A DNA stretch of 6,509 nucleotides from Candidatus Woesearchaeota archaeon (GCA_026394995.1 JAPLZO010000053.1:1-6509), one strand, 5' to 3'; shown: positions 1 through 5,211, counted from the first letter of the stretch. Numbers and translations are program-made. Notes: generated by a model not told the origin, from the sequence alone.

Positions 1-1
1 T

Positions 2-283
2 AGAAGAGTTCAGAATGGAGACAAAGAAATTTTAATGAATGGTGATGGTAAACAAGAAGTTGTAAAAGTTAACATGAATATATACACAATAAGGGCATTT
101 ACAGGCCACTCAGATAGGAATGAATTAATTAGATTTATCTATGATGTTGATCCTAAACCTAAAAAGGTTATTGTTAATCATGGTGAATCATCTAAATGTC
201 TAGAACTAGCTTCAACAATCCACAAAACCCAAAAAATAGAAACAGTTGCTCCTAAAAATCTCGAAGCTGTTAGAATAAAATAG
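2..283 (+). CDS. aCPSF1/FttA transcription-termination ribonuclease, C-terminal fragment (5' end outside window)
   Basis: The frame is open from base 2, so this is the last 93 residues of a longer protein. Family knowledge: archaeal CPSF1 (FttA) is a KH-domain plus metallo-beta-lactamase/beta-CASP ribonuclease that cleaves nascent RNA and drives transcription termination. Seen here: a VVKVNM strand, then FTGHSDR (His codon at 107-109), matching beta-CASP motif B, then VIVNHGESSKCLELAS (His codon at 179-181), matching motif C. The end, TVAPKNLEAVRIK, matches the conserved C-terminal tail of the family, which is linked to dimerisation. The gene therefore ends normally and is cut only by the window edge. 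The nuclease active-site HxHxDH motif and the KH domains would lie upstream. It is the strongest taxonomic marker in the window, since this family is nearly universal in archaea. It is probably not co-transcribed with the next gene, which has its own TATA box. Confidence 0.93.
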   Translation, partial: RRVQNGDKEILMNGDGKQEVVKVNMNIYTIRAFTGHSDRNELIRFIYDVDPKPKKVIVNHGESSKCLELASTIHKTQKIETVAPKNLEAVRIK

Positions 284-301
284 ATTTCTTTGTATCTTAT
301 T
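284..301 (+). terminator. T-rich 3' flank of aCPSF1, possible archaeal U-tract terminator
   Basis: Directly after the TAG stop there is a pyrimidine-rich stretch with T runs interrupted by C, G and A, and no hairpin. Archaeal terminators are typically short U-tracts without stems, and aCPSF1 itself acts at them. The call rests only on composition and on the new promoter that follows at 323. Confidence 0.3.
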
Positions 302-316
302 AGTAGTAACATAATA

Positions 317-353
317 GAAAGCTTTATATATTAGAAATGCCTACTTAAAAGTA
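317..353 (+). promoter_or_regulatory. Archaeal promoter of operon 1: TATA box plus downstream dyad
   Basis: A TATA box, TTTATATA, lies at 323-330 with purines upstream (AGAAAG at 317-321 and beyond) where a BRE would sit. Transcription would start about 25 bases downstream, near 350-355. A perfect 5-bp inverted repeat, TACTT-AA-AAGTA, spans 342-353, at or just before that start, where a repressor could act. The core TTTATATATTAGA (323-335) recurs exactly at the second promoter (1618-1630). Confidence 0.75.
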
Positions 354-360
354 ACAAAAA

Positions 361-366
361 AGGAGG
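361..366 (+). promoter_or_regulatory. Strong Shine-Dalgarno site of the first gene of operon 1
   Basis: AGGAGG lies 9 bases before the ATG at 376, inside the short leader expected from the TATA box. It is the only strong Shine-Dalgarno site in operon 1. The next gene has none, which fits re-initiation from the preceding stop codon. Confidence 0.8.
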
Positions 367-375
367 CATTTCAAA

Positions 376-549
376 ATGGAACAAAAAAATCCTACTCAAA
401 TAAAATTTTATAAACAACCTGAAATCAAAAGAGATTCAGCATTAACAGCTGCTTTCTCACAAATAGATTACGAAATAAATAGAGATGGTACAGTTCAACA
501 TTTAAAAAGTAACCTAGCTCAAAAAGTAAATCAATTATACTTTAAATAA
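376..549 (+). CDS. Small hypothetical protein (57 aa), first gene of operon 1
   Basis: I do not recognise this 57-residue protein. It starts MEQKNPTQIKFYKQ and ends VNQLYFK. It is hydrophilic, with no Cys, no membrane segment and no signal peptide. The middle (DSALTAAFSQIDYEINRDG) could be a helix followed by a turn. The ATG has a perfect AGGAGG site 9 bases upstream and a TATA box before that, so expression is well supported despite the small size. Its stop TAA is followed by a single A and then the ATG of the signal peptidase gene, so translation of the two is probably coupled. Because the peptidase gene lacks its own ribosome site, this small gene may serve partly as its translational leader. 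That role is inference; a small soluble partner of the peptidase is equally possible. Confidence 0.8.
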   Translation: MEQKNPTQIKFYKQPEIKRDSALTAAFSQIDYEINRDGTVQHLKSNLAQKVNQLYFK

Positions 550-550
550 A

Positions 551-1003
551 ATGAAAAAATTTTTTTATTTTTTTATATCTATCTTTTTAATAATTCTTTC
601 TACTTTGACTTATAGCATATTAAATGATACTATTTTTAATGAAAGATTATCATCTAATGATTACATTAAAGATTCTCAAATAGAAATCCAAGATGATAAA
701 ATAATAATTCATGTTAAAGACGCTTCTTTAGCATATTATGCTGATACTCATTCAATGGATCCTATAATAAATAGCAATGCAAATGGTCTTGAAATAATAC
801 CAAGAATAGAACAAGATATTAAAATAGGAGATATTATTGCTTATCAAGATTCAAATGATTTAATAGTTCATCGTGTTATCAAAATTTCTAAAGATAATCA
901 AGGAACTTATTACACTTTAAAAGGTGATAATAACACTTTACAAGATCCTACAAAAGTGAGATTTTACCAAATAAAATACAAATTAATAGGAGTACTTTAT
1001 TAA
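551..1003 (+). CDS. Membrane-anchored S26-family signal peptidase, archaeal Ser/His type
   Basis: A 150-aa serine peptidase of the signal peptidase I (S26) fold. It would be anchored by one N-terminal membrane helix (residues 4-24) with the catalytic domain outside the membrane. Seen: THSMDP around Ser68 (the nucleophile box SMxP), KIGDIIAY (91-98), VHRVI with His107 in place of the bacterial catalytic Lys, and GDNN at 125-128 with Asp132 just after. Family knowledge: Ser/His S26 enzymes are the archaeal and ER form, which remove signal peptides from exported preproteins. The short form ending KVRFYQIKYKLIGVLY, without a C-terminal membrane helix, resembles proteins I associate with DPANN archaea. 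It sits 1 base after the upstream stop and 1 base before the next start, so it is tightly operonic. It could be the housekeeping enzyme or one dedicated to the neighbouring module, much as S26 relatives (TraF) serve conjugation systems; the sequence does not decide. Confidence 0.88.
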   Translation: MKKFFYFFISIFLIILSTLTYSILNDTIFNERLSSNDYIKDSQIEIQDDKIIIHVKDASLAYYADTHSMDPIINSNANGLEIIPRIEQDIKIGDIIAYQDSNDLIVHRVIKISKDNQGTYYTLKGDNNTLQDPTKVRFYQIKYKLIGVLY

Positions 1004-1004
1004 A

Positions 1005-1433
1005 ATGGCACAAGAAAATTTAAAAAAATTTATAGAAGAAGAAATGAAATATAAAAATCAAGATTATAGATTAGGACAAGATGAAAAGATAGCTCTTGAT
1101 ATTATTTATGAAAGATCAAAAATCCCTGAAGAAAAGAGATCTAAATTAACACAAGAAATAACACAAGAAATAATATCTAATATCTACCAAGGTGCTGTTA
1201 ATGGTTTAAAAGATAGAATTAACAATATATTAGCAACTAATTATATTTTGATAGAACGTGATGAATCACAAGGTAAATCTTCTCCTACTCTAAATGAAAC
1301 CAAAAAAGCAATTTTAAAAATAAAGGCAATAGCAGATCGATTTTCTGCAAACAGAAACTTAACAATAGATTATCATGTACAAGGTACTCCAACATTAAAA
1401 CTAACTGATATTTTAAAAAAAGAAGGTCTCTAA
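1005..1433 (+). CDS. Hypothetical charged helical protein (142 aa)
   Basis: I do not recognise this protein. It is soluble, with no Cys, signal peptide or membrane segment. Residues 1-75 are strongly charged and predicted helical (KKFIEEEMKYK, then KLTQEITQEIISNIYQ, where TQEI occurs twice in a row). Residues 76-120 look like further helices separated by a polar loop (SQGKSSPTLNET). The C-terminus has a strand-like ITYHV-type piece (actual IDYHVQ, 121-126) and then TPTLKLTDILKK. Start choice: the ATG is preceded by AGGAG at 988-992 (12-base gap) and overlaps the recurrent TAAAATG junction, with stop TAA at 1001-1003 and ATG at 1005. Sitting between the peptidase and a zinc-ribbon peptide it may be an adaptor, but no function can be assigned. 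Confidence 0.85.
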   Translation: MAQENLKKFIEEEMKYKNQDYRLGQDEKIALDIIYERSKIPEEKRSKLTQEITQEIISNIYQGAVNGLKDRINNILATNYILIERDESQGKSSPTLNETKKAILKIKAIADRFSANRNLTIDYHVQGTPTLKLTDILKKEGL

Positions 1434-1434
1434 A

Positions 1435-1563
1435 ATGAACACTAATAATTATTTTATGTGTACATCTTGTGGTGTTTTATTTGTTAGCAACACTGATAAA
1501 TTACCAAAAAGTTTAGTATGTACTTGTAAAGGTAAAGATTTTAAAGTAGTTAAAGACTTCTAA
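1435..1563 (+). CDS. Mini zinc-ribbon protein (42 aa), last gene of operon 1
   Basis: A 42-residue protein with four cysteines in the pattern CxxC (Cys9, Cys12) and CxC (Cys29, Cys31), joined by a 16-residue loop and followed by a basic tail (KGKDFKVVKDF). This is the minimum layout of a zinc ribbon or zinc knuckle, so one bound zinc is expected. It starts one base after the upstream TAA (TAAAATG), with AAGG at 1423-1426 as a weak ribosome site. It ends about 55 bases before the second promoter. Free-standing ribbons of this size in archaea are usually nucleic-acid or protein-binding accessories; the specific partner is unknown. The four Cys and the exact junction make it unlikely to be a chance frame. 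Confidence 0.8.
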   Translation: MNTNNYFMCTSCGVLFVSNTDKLPKSLVCTCKGKDFKVVKDF

Positions 1564-1573
1564 TATTATCCTG

Positions 1574-1611
1574 AAAAACCATGGAATACTAGTAAAAACC
1601 ATGGAAAAACC
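1574..1611 (+). repeat. AAAAACCATGGAA direct repeat and GAAAAACC motif cluster
   Basis: The 13-base string AAAAACCATGGAA occurs at 1574-1586 and 1594-1606, a period of 20 bases (two helical turns). A third GGAAAAACC follows at 1603-1611, immediately before the TATA box of operon 2. CCATGG inside each copy is palindromic. Related strings TGGAAAACC and CTGAAAAAAC occur in the spacer after the ATPase gene (4402-4420 and 4483-4502). Position suggests a regulator site or iteron-like protein-binding array; this is inferred from layout alone. Confidence 0.65.
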
Positions 1612-1650
1612 AAAAGATTTATATATTAGATACTACTATTAAATAGTATC
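1612..1650 (+). promoter_or_regulatory. Archaeal promoter of operon 2: TATA box plus downstream dyad
   Basis: TATA box TTTATATA at 1618-1625 with AAAAGA upstream as a possible BRE. The 13 bases TTTATATATTAGA are identical to the operon 1 promoter. A 6-bp inverted repeat TACTAT-TAA-ATAGTA lies at 1634-1648, in the same place relative to the TATA box as the operon 1 dyad. Expected transcription start is about 1648-1653, very close to an ATG at 1655. Confidence 0.75.
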
Positions 1651-1728
1651 AAAAATGACTAATAATCATTGTTTGACCCTTTAAATTGTGATTTAAATGA
1701 ATATAAAAAAACAAAAATAGAGGAAAAA

Positions 1729-1995
1729 ATGGACGAAAATAATTATATGGTTGATTATGGAATATGCACAGGTGTAATTAATTACATATATAATAAAGTT
1801 TTTACAAGATCCCATTTCTATAAAGATGGAAAACAACACTGTTATAGCTCAGATGGTTTATGTCCTGAATGTTTTGAAATTAATGAAAAATTTAGAGCTC
1901 AAAGAAAAATAACAAAATTAGAAGAAAAATCAAACGAACAAAAAAGACTTGATCTTTTAAAAGTGTTTGATATTTTAAATATGATTGAGAGTTAA
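1729..1995 (+). CDS. Small Cys/His-rich protein, putative zinc-binding (88 aa)
   Basis: Hypothetical protein with Cys13, His29, His37-Cys38 and a CPEC knuckle (Cys45, Cys48), a pattern that fits one bound metal, followed by a charged helix (KFRAQRKITKLEEK and on) to the end. No known family is recognised. Start choice is uncertain: ATG 1729 has AGAGGA at 1719-1724 just upstream and is preferred. A TTG at 1669 in the same frame would add 20 residues (FDPLNCDLNEYKK and so on, including one more Cys) and also reads like protein. A third possibility is ATG 1655, at the expected leaderless position, which is out of frame by one base. It is the first gene of operon 2; its stop is 4 bases before the coiled-coil gene. 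As the second small Cys-rich protein in the neighbourhood, it may be an accessory to the ATPase. Confidence 0.75.
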   Translation: MDENNYMVDYGICTGVINYIYNKVFTRSHFYKDGKQHCYSSDGLCPECFEINEKFRAQRKITKLEEKSNEQKRLDLLKVFDILNMIES

Positions 1996-1999
1996 AAAA

Positions 2000-2449
2000 A
2001 TGAATAATCAAAACGATAATACAAAATATGTACCTCATCAAAAGAAAGAGGATAATTTAGATATTTTCAATACTCTACATTCTTTAGATATTTTTAATAC
2101 TCTACATTCTGAAAAAATAGATTCTATAAAAGACACCTTAAAAGAAATAGAATTGTTAATACAACAAAGAGAGCAATTAACTCTAGATTTATTCAAAGAT
2201 ATTGATAAAGTAAAAACTTCTATTGATAATATAGTCTTACAATTAGGAAATCAAACTAATTTAAAAGAACAAATGATGTTAAAACAAAAACAAATTGAAA
2301 TAGAGGAATTCAGATTGCAAGAAAAAGTAAATGCATGGCGTGATATAGCTTTACTAAAAAAAGAACTTCGTGATAGAGTTAAAGAAGTTAAAGATCGTGA
2401 ATCAAGAGTTGATATTCTTGATAAAATTCTAGAAGAGGATGTACTATAA
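2000..2449 (+). CDS. Coiled-coil protein with a 9-aa tandem duplication (149 aa)
   Basis: A hydrophilic, almost wholly helical protein with no Cys and no signal peptide. After a disordered, polar N-terminus (1-19) comes LDIFNTLHS twice in tandem (residues 20-28 and 29-37). Long heptad-like helices follow: about 40-88 (KEIELLIQQREQLTLDLFKDI) and 89-149 (QMMLKQKQIEIEEFRLQEK, then KKELRDRVKEVKDRESRV). It should form a dimeric or higher coiled coil. ATG 2000 is chosen because it follows the upstream TAA (1993-1995) by four A's; an in-frame TTG at 1985 would overlap the previous gene without a ribosome site. Its stop TAA is one base before the ATPase start, so the two products are probably made together. 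A scaffold or adaptor for the ATPase ring is a reasonable inference, not shown. Confidence 0.85.
   Translation: MNNQNDNTKYVPHQKKEDNLDIFNTLHSLDIFNTLHSEKIDSIKDTLKEIELLIQQREQLTLDLFKDIDKVKTSIDNIVLQLGNQTNLKEQMMLKQKQIEIEEFRLQEKVNAWRDIALLKKELRDRVKEVKDRESRVDILDKILEEDVL
2056..2109 (+). repeat. 27-base perfect-frame tandem duplication inside the coiled-coil gene
   Basis: Two adjacent 27-base units (2056-2082 and 2083-2109) differ at one base, C versus T at the twelfth position. That change is synonymous (TTC/TTT, Phe). Both encode LDIFNTLHS. The near identity in such AT-rich DNA indicates a recent duplication, for example by replication slippage, which kept the frame. Confidence 0.95.
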
Positions 2450-2450
2450 A

Positions 2451-4400
2451 ATGCAACATCAATTATCAGTTGAGGAAATTTGTAATAAATTAAAACCAAT
2501 TTTTGGTAAAAAGATTGATTTAATATATTTAAAATATAGATTAGCTGATAGTCCTGAAAAAAAAATAGAAATAGAACAAGCATTAAACGCTTTATATCAT
2601 AAACAATTTCAAAATCTATTAACAGAAAGAGTTTTACTTGACCCTCCAATACAAGAGGTTATTTCAGGGGAATATCCTATTGGTACAGTTATGTATGCAA
2701 ATAAAGAACTTTATCCATTTTGCTTAAGAGAACAAGATTTCATAAGACATATCTGTATTTCCGGAATGACAGGATCTGGAAAAACAATGTTAGCATTTCA
2801 AATAGTTTCTAACTTTATCAAAAAAAATAAACCATTTATTATATTTGACTGGAAAAAAAGCTTTAGACCTTTAATGTTATTAGATGAAAAAATATCTTTA
2901 TTTACAATTGGAAATGAAAGTGTTTCTAACTTATTCAAAATTAACATAAATATTCCTCCAAAAGGAGTAAACCCTCAAGAATGGCTTAATACATTATGTG
3001 ATTTAATAACAGAATCTTTTTATGTTAGTTATGGAACTAATAAATTATTAACAGAAACTTTATATGAAGCTTTTAGAGAGTTTAAAGTTTTTGAAGGTTC
3101 TAATAATTATCCAACTTGGTATCAAATTAAGGATAGATTAGAAGATAAATTAGAAGCTTTAAAAGGTAGAAAATCTAGAGAAAGTGAATGGTTAATATCT
3201 GCATTAAGAGTAGCACATGGTTTAACTTTTGGTTCATTTGGAGAATCTATTAATTATAAAGGTAAAGATGCTACAACAATAGATGCTTTATTAGATAAAC
3301 AAGTAATCTTTGAACTTAATTCATTAGATAACCTAGAAAAGAAATTCTTTTGTGAATTTTTATTAACTTTTATTTATAAATTAAAAAAAGTTAACCAATT
3401 AGGTATATTAGAACAATTCAATCAAGCAATAATTGTAGACGAAGCACATAACATATTTTTAAAAGATAGACCACATTTTATTAAAGAATCTATCCCAGAT
3501 ATGATATATAGAGAAATAAGAGAATATGGTGTTTCTTTAATTTGTTTAGATCAACACATTTCTAAACTATCTGAAACAGTAGTAGGAAATTCAGCTTGTC
3601 ATATAGCATTCCAACAAATGTTATCACAGGATGTTTATACAATATCTAGTTTAATGCAAATCGAGAATAAAAGATACTTCTCAATGTTGCCAGTAGGTGA
3701 AGCTATTGTAAAATTAGCTGATAGACATTATCAACCATTTTTAATAAAAGCACCATTTTTGGAGTTAAAAAACAAACCAGTTTCAGATGATTATGTAAAG
3801 CAAAAAATGTTAGATAGATTTACTTATAGAGATGTTCCTCATATAAGTGCAAAGGAAAAAATACAAGAAGCATTTCATGCAACAAGTATAGAACCATCTG
3901 AAAAATTTTTAACATCTTACATTAATGAAGCTTTAGTTACATACATTTCTGAAAATTCACAGAAAGGATTTACTTTAAATAAAATAAAAGACAAATTATT
4001 GCAAACTGGTTATAGTGAAATTGATATTTATAATGCTGCAATCGAAGCACAAAAATCAACTTCAATAATTTTAGATAAATTTAATGATAAAAATCAAAAC
4101 ATTGTAAAAAATGTTCCTAAAATTGTTAATGAAAATATAATTTCAGATCAAATTAATGATATTTATAAATTAAACAAACAAGAAATAAATTTTTTACAGG
4201 CTATTGCCAATAATACTACCAACTGTGGTATTACATACATCTACAAACAACTTAACTTAAGTATGAGAAAAGGTAACAAAATTAAAGATAAAATGATTGA
4301 TAGTGATTACATTATATTAGAAGAGATTAGACATGATGCTGGTTGGGTTAAAACACCTAGACTAACACAAAAAGGTTTAAGCTTATTAAGAAAAATATAA
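2451..4400 (+). CDS. HerA/DUF87-type P-loop ATPase (VirB4-like superfamily) with C-terminal winged helix
   Basis: A 649-aa ATPase of the HerA-FtsK superfamily: hexameric motors that pump DNA or protein. Seen: a helical N-terminal region (1-65), IGTVMYANK leading into the nucleotide domain, Walker A GMTGSGKT (105-112), FDWKKSF (132-138), a long helical insertion (about 170-265), Walker B IIVDEAHN (327-334), LICLDQHISKLSETVVGN (363-380) matching the sensor strand, and LPVGEAIVKLADRHYQPFLI (413-432), the typical HerA core end. Residues about 575-649 form a winged helix (FLQAIANN, LSMRKGNKIKDKMI, PRLTQKGLSLL), likely DNA-binding. It is longer than classical HerA (about 500 aa) and has no recognisable HAS-barrel. 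No nurA gene is adjacent, so a role in end resection is less likely than a transfer, plasmid or defence-type role. ATG 2451 is chosen over ATG 2439 because it fits the TAAAATG junction. Confidence 0.88.
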   Translation: MQHQLSVEEICNKLKPIFGKKIDLIYLKYRLADSPEKKIEIEQALNALYHKQFQNLLTERVLLDPPIQEVISGEYPIGTVMYANKELYPFCLREQDFIRHICISGMTGSGKTMLAFQIVSNFIKKNKPFIIFDWKKSFRPLMLLDEKISLFTIGNESVSNLFKININIPPKGVNPQEWLNTLCDLITESFYVSYGTNKLLTETLYEAFREFKVFEGSNNYPTWYQIKDRLEDKLEALKGRKSRESEWLISALRVAHGLTFGSFGESINYKGKDATTIDALLDKQVIFELNSLDNLEKKFFCEFLLTFIYKLKKVNQLGILEQFNQAIIVDEAHNIFLKDRPHFIKESIPDMIYREIREYGVSLICLDQHISKLSETVVGNSACHIAFQQMLSQDVYTISSLMQIENKRYFSMLPVGEAIVKLADRHYQPFLIKAPFLELKNKPVSDDYVKQKMLDRFTYRDVPHISAKEKIQEAFHATSIEPSEKFLTSYINEALVTYISENSQKGFTLNKIKDKLLQTGYSEIDIYNAAIEAQKSTSIILDKFNDKNQNIVKNVPKIVNENIISDQINDIYKLNKQEINFLQAIANNTTNCGITYIYKQLNLSMRKGNKIKDKMIDSDYIILEEIRHDAGWVKTPRLTQKGLSLLRKI

Positions 4401-4401
4401 G

Positions 4402-4502
4402 TGGAAAACCCTGAAAAAACTATACTTAAGCTAAAAATAATTAGATACTTCTATTCAATTCTATAATTTTTAATTGAAAAGGCTGAAAAAACCTGGAAAA
4501 CC
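4402..4502 (+). repeat. GAAAAACC-family motifs around the post-ATPase spacer
   Basis: TGGAAAACC followed by CTGAAAAAAC lies at 4402-4420, and CTGAAAAAACC followed by TGGAAAACC lies at 4483-4502, so the two half-motifs occur in opposite order. They belong with the CTGAAAAACC and GGAAAAACC copies at 1571-1611. Their restriction to the two spacers around operon 2 suggests a binding site for one shared protein, or part of a replication or transfer site. Confidence 0.6.
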
Positions 4503-4519
4503 TATTCTAAAAATAATTA
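4411..4519 (+). repeat. Spaced two-copy unit: CTGAAAAAAC ... CTAAAAATAATTA
   Basis: CTGAAAAAAC at 4411-4420 is followed ten bases later by CTAAAAATAATTA at 4431-4443. The same pair recurs with CTGAAAAAAC at 4483-4492 and CTAAAAATAATTA at 4507-4519. The 13-base half is an exact direct repeat with a period of 76 bases. The A/T-rich half resembles a weak archaeal TATA box. The spacer was probably built by partial duplication. Confidence 0.6.
4432..4478 (+). promoter_or_regulatory. Possible third copy of the operon promoter element, with a 7-bp dyad
   Basis: ATTAGATACTTCTATTCAAT (4440-4459) matches 18 of 20 bases of the operon 2 promoter at 1625-1644, and TAAAAATA at 4432-4439 takes the TATA position, though weaker than TTTATATA. 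Overlapping it is an inverted repeat TTCAATT (4454-4460) and AATTGAA (4472-4478) with an 11-base loop. This could drive the 70-aa gene at 4539 or be a decayed copy. The dyad could equally be an operator or an RNA hairpin. Confidence 0.5.
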
Positions 4520-4538
4520 AAGAAAGGAGAGGTTTATT

Positions 4539-4751
4539 ATGGATATAAATAAAATGTATCTATTAATTCTAATAGGAAAAGAGTATTGGTCTTGCACTTT
4601 GCATAGTGCAAAAAAAGGTTTGTTTGATTGGTCTGGCGGTAGAATTATAATTGATCGTTTAACAAAAGCAAATCCATGGACTGTTGATATCAAAGTTGTG
4701 GATTCTGCTGAACTTGAGTTAATAGAAAAAACATATACAAAAATTGAATAA
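4539..4751 (+). CDS. Hypothetical protein (70 aa), first gene of the right-hand group
   Basis: I do not recognise this protein. It begins MDINKMYLLILIGKEYWSC, has two Cys-free hydrophilic segments after that (HSAKKGLFDWSGGRIII, KANPWTVDIKVVD) and ends in a helix, ELELIEKTYTKIE. The YLLILIGKEYW start looks like a buried strand rather than a membrane helix, and the overall pattern suggests a small alpha/beta protein. Expression is supported by AAAGGAGAGG at 4523-4532, with AGGAG ending 9 bases before the ATG. It lies just after the archaeal-style repeat spacer but already shows the Shine-Dalgarno-led organisation of the genes to its right, so it sits at the transition between the two compositional regions. 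Confidence 0.75.
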   Translation: MDINKMYLLILIGKEYWSCTLHSAKKGLFDWSGGRIIIDRLTKANPWTVDIKVVDSAELELIEKTYTKIE

Positions 4752-4777
4752 AAAATATTTTTAGAAAGGGGATAATT

Positions 4778-4948
4778 ATGGACAGATTAAGAAGCATTGG
4801 TTTGTTTTTAATTCTCTGTTTTGTAACATTCTTGGCATTCGCTATTGTAGGCAGGCATTACACATTACATCGCCTTGATATTGGAGATGTTATGCTGATT
4901 GTCATGGGCTGCTTTTGTATCTATGGTGTAAGACTTTTAAGATTCTAA
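4778..4948 (+). CDS. Small two-helix membrane peptide (56 aa)
   Basis: A 56-residue hydrophobic protein with two predicted membrane helices: about 7-24 (IGLFLILCFVTFLAFAIV) and 36-50 (IGDVMLIVMGCFCIYG). They are separated by a short basic/His loop (GRHYTLHRLD), and the ends are basic (MDRLRS, VRLLRF). The short loop and positive ends suggest a hairpin with both termini in the cytoplasm. Function unknown; holin-like, toxin-like and secretion-accessory peptides all share this look. AAAGGGG at 4765-4771, 6 bases from the ATG, supports it. It lies 26 bases after the previous stop and 31 before the next start, so it is probably in an operon with both. Confidence 0.75.
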   Translation: MDRLRSIGLFLILCFVTFLAFAIVGRHYTLHRLDIGDVMLIVMGCFCIYGVRLLRF

Positions 4949-4979
4949 ATCTCAAAAAATAAAACCGAAAGGAGCCTTT

Positions 4980-5114
4980 ATGAAAAATCTTACAACAATA
5001 TTATTATTATCTTTAATTCTCATTGTATTTCTGGTGGTGGTTCTTCCTTTGTACAATGGAATCTCGCACACATTCAACAACATTTCCACTGCATTGAAAG
5101 CTATTGTTCCATGA
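4980..5114 (+). CDS. Small single-helix membrane peptide (44 aa)
   Basis: A 44-residue protein with one strong membrane segment (about 5-24, rich in Leu, Ile and Val with one Pro at the end). A polar, probably external tail follows (NGISHTFNNISTALKAIVP), ending in an amphipathic helix. It could also be read as an uncleaved signal anchor; no clear A-x-A cleavage site is visible. AAAGGAG at 4968-4974 stands 5 bases from the ATG, so translation is well supported. No family is recognised. Together with the preceding two-helix peptide it forms a pair of tiny membrane genes ahead of two exported proteins. Confidence 0.72.
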   Translation: MKNLTTILLLSLILIVFLVVVLPLYNGISHTFNNISTALKAIVP

Positions 5115-5204
5115 TCATTAAAAAATAAAAAATCAAAGATGTGAATAATTATTGGCTAAGGTATTAAGATAACTAGTGATTAACATTTGACTCTAACAAA
5201 AAAT

Positions 5205-5211
5205 AAAGGAG
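5205..5211 (+). promoter_or_regulatory. Shine-Dalgarno site representative of the right-hand genes
   Basis: AAAGGAG, 9 bases before the ATG at 5221. The same consensus precedes the starts at 4539 (4523-4532), 4778 (4765-4771, AAAGGGG), 4980 (4968-4974) and 5927 (5912-5919). The 106-base spacer at 5115-5220 that contains it shows no convincing hairpin terminator. A TTGACT at 5187-5192 has no suitably spaced -10 box before the ribosome site. Confidence 0.75.

Noticed and set aside
1574..1611. CRISPR-like array
   Set aside because: There are only two 13-base copies with a 7-base gap and one partial copy; there are no spacer-length units and no cas genes.
2439..2453. Earlier ATG for the ATPase at 2439
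   Set aside because: It adds only four residues and overlaps the upstream gene; ATG 2451 reproduces the TAAAATG junction used at three other borders.
2251..2649. Long open frame on the minus strand (132 codons) across the coiled-coil/ATPase junction
   Set aside because: It lies antisense to two well-supported genes, is low-complexity Phe/Ser/Leu as expected from reversed A-rich helical codons, and has no ribosome site or promoter.
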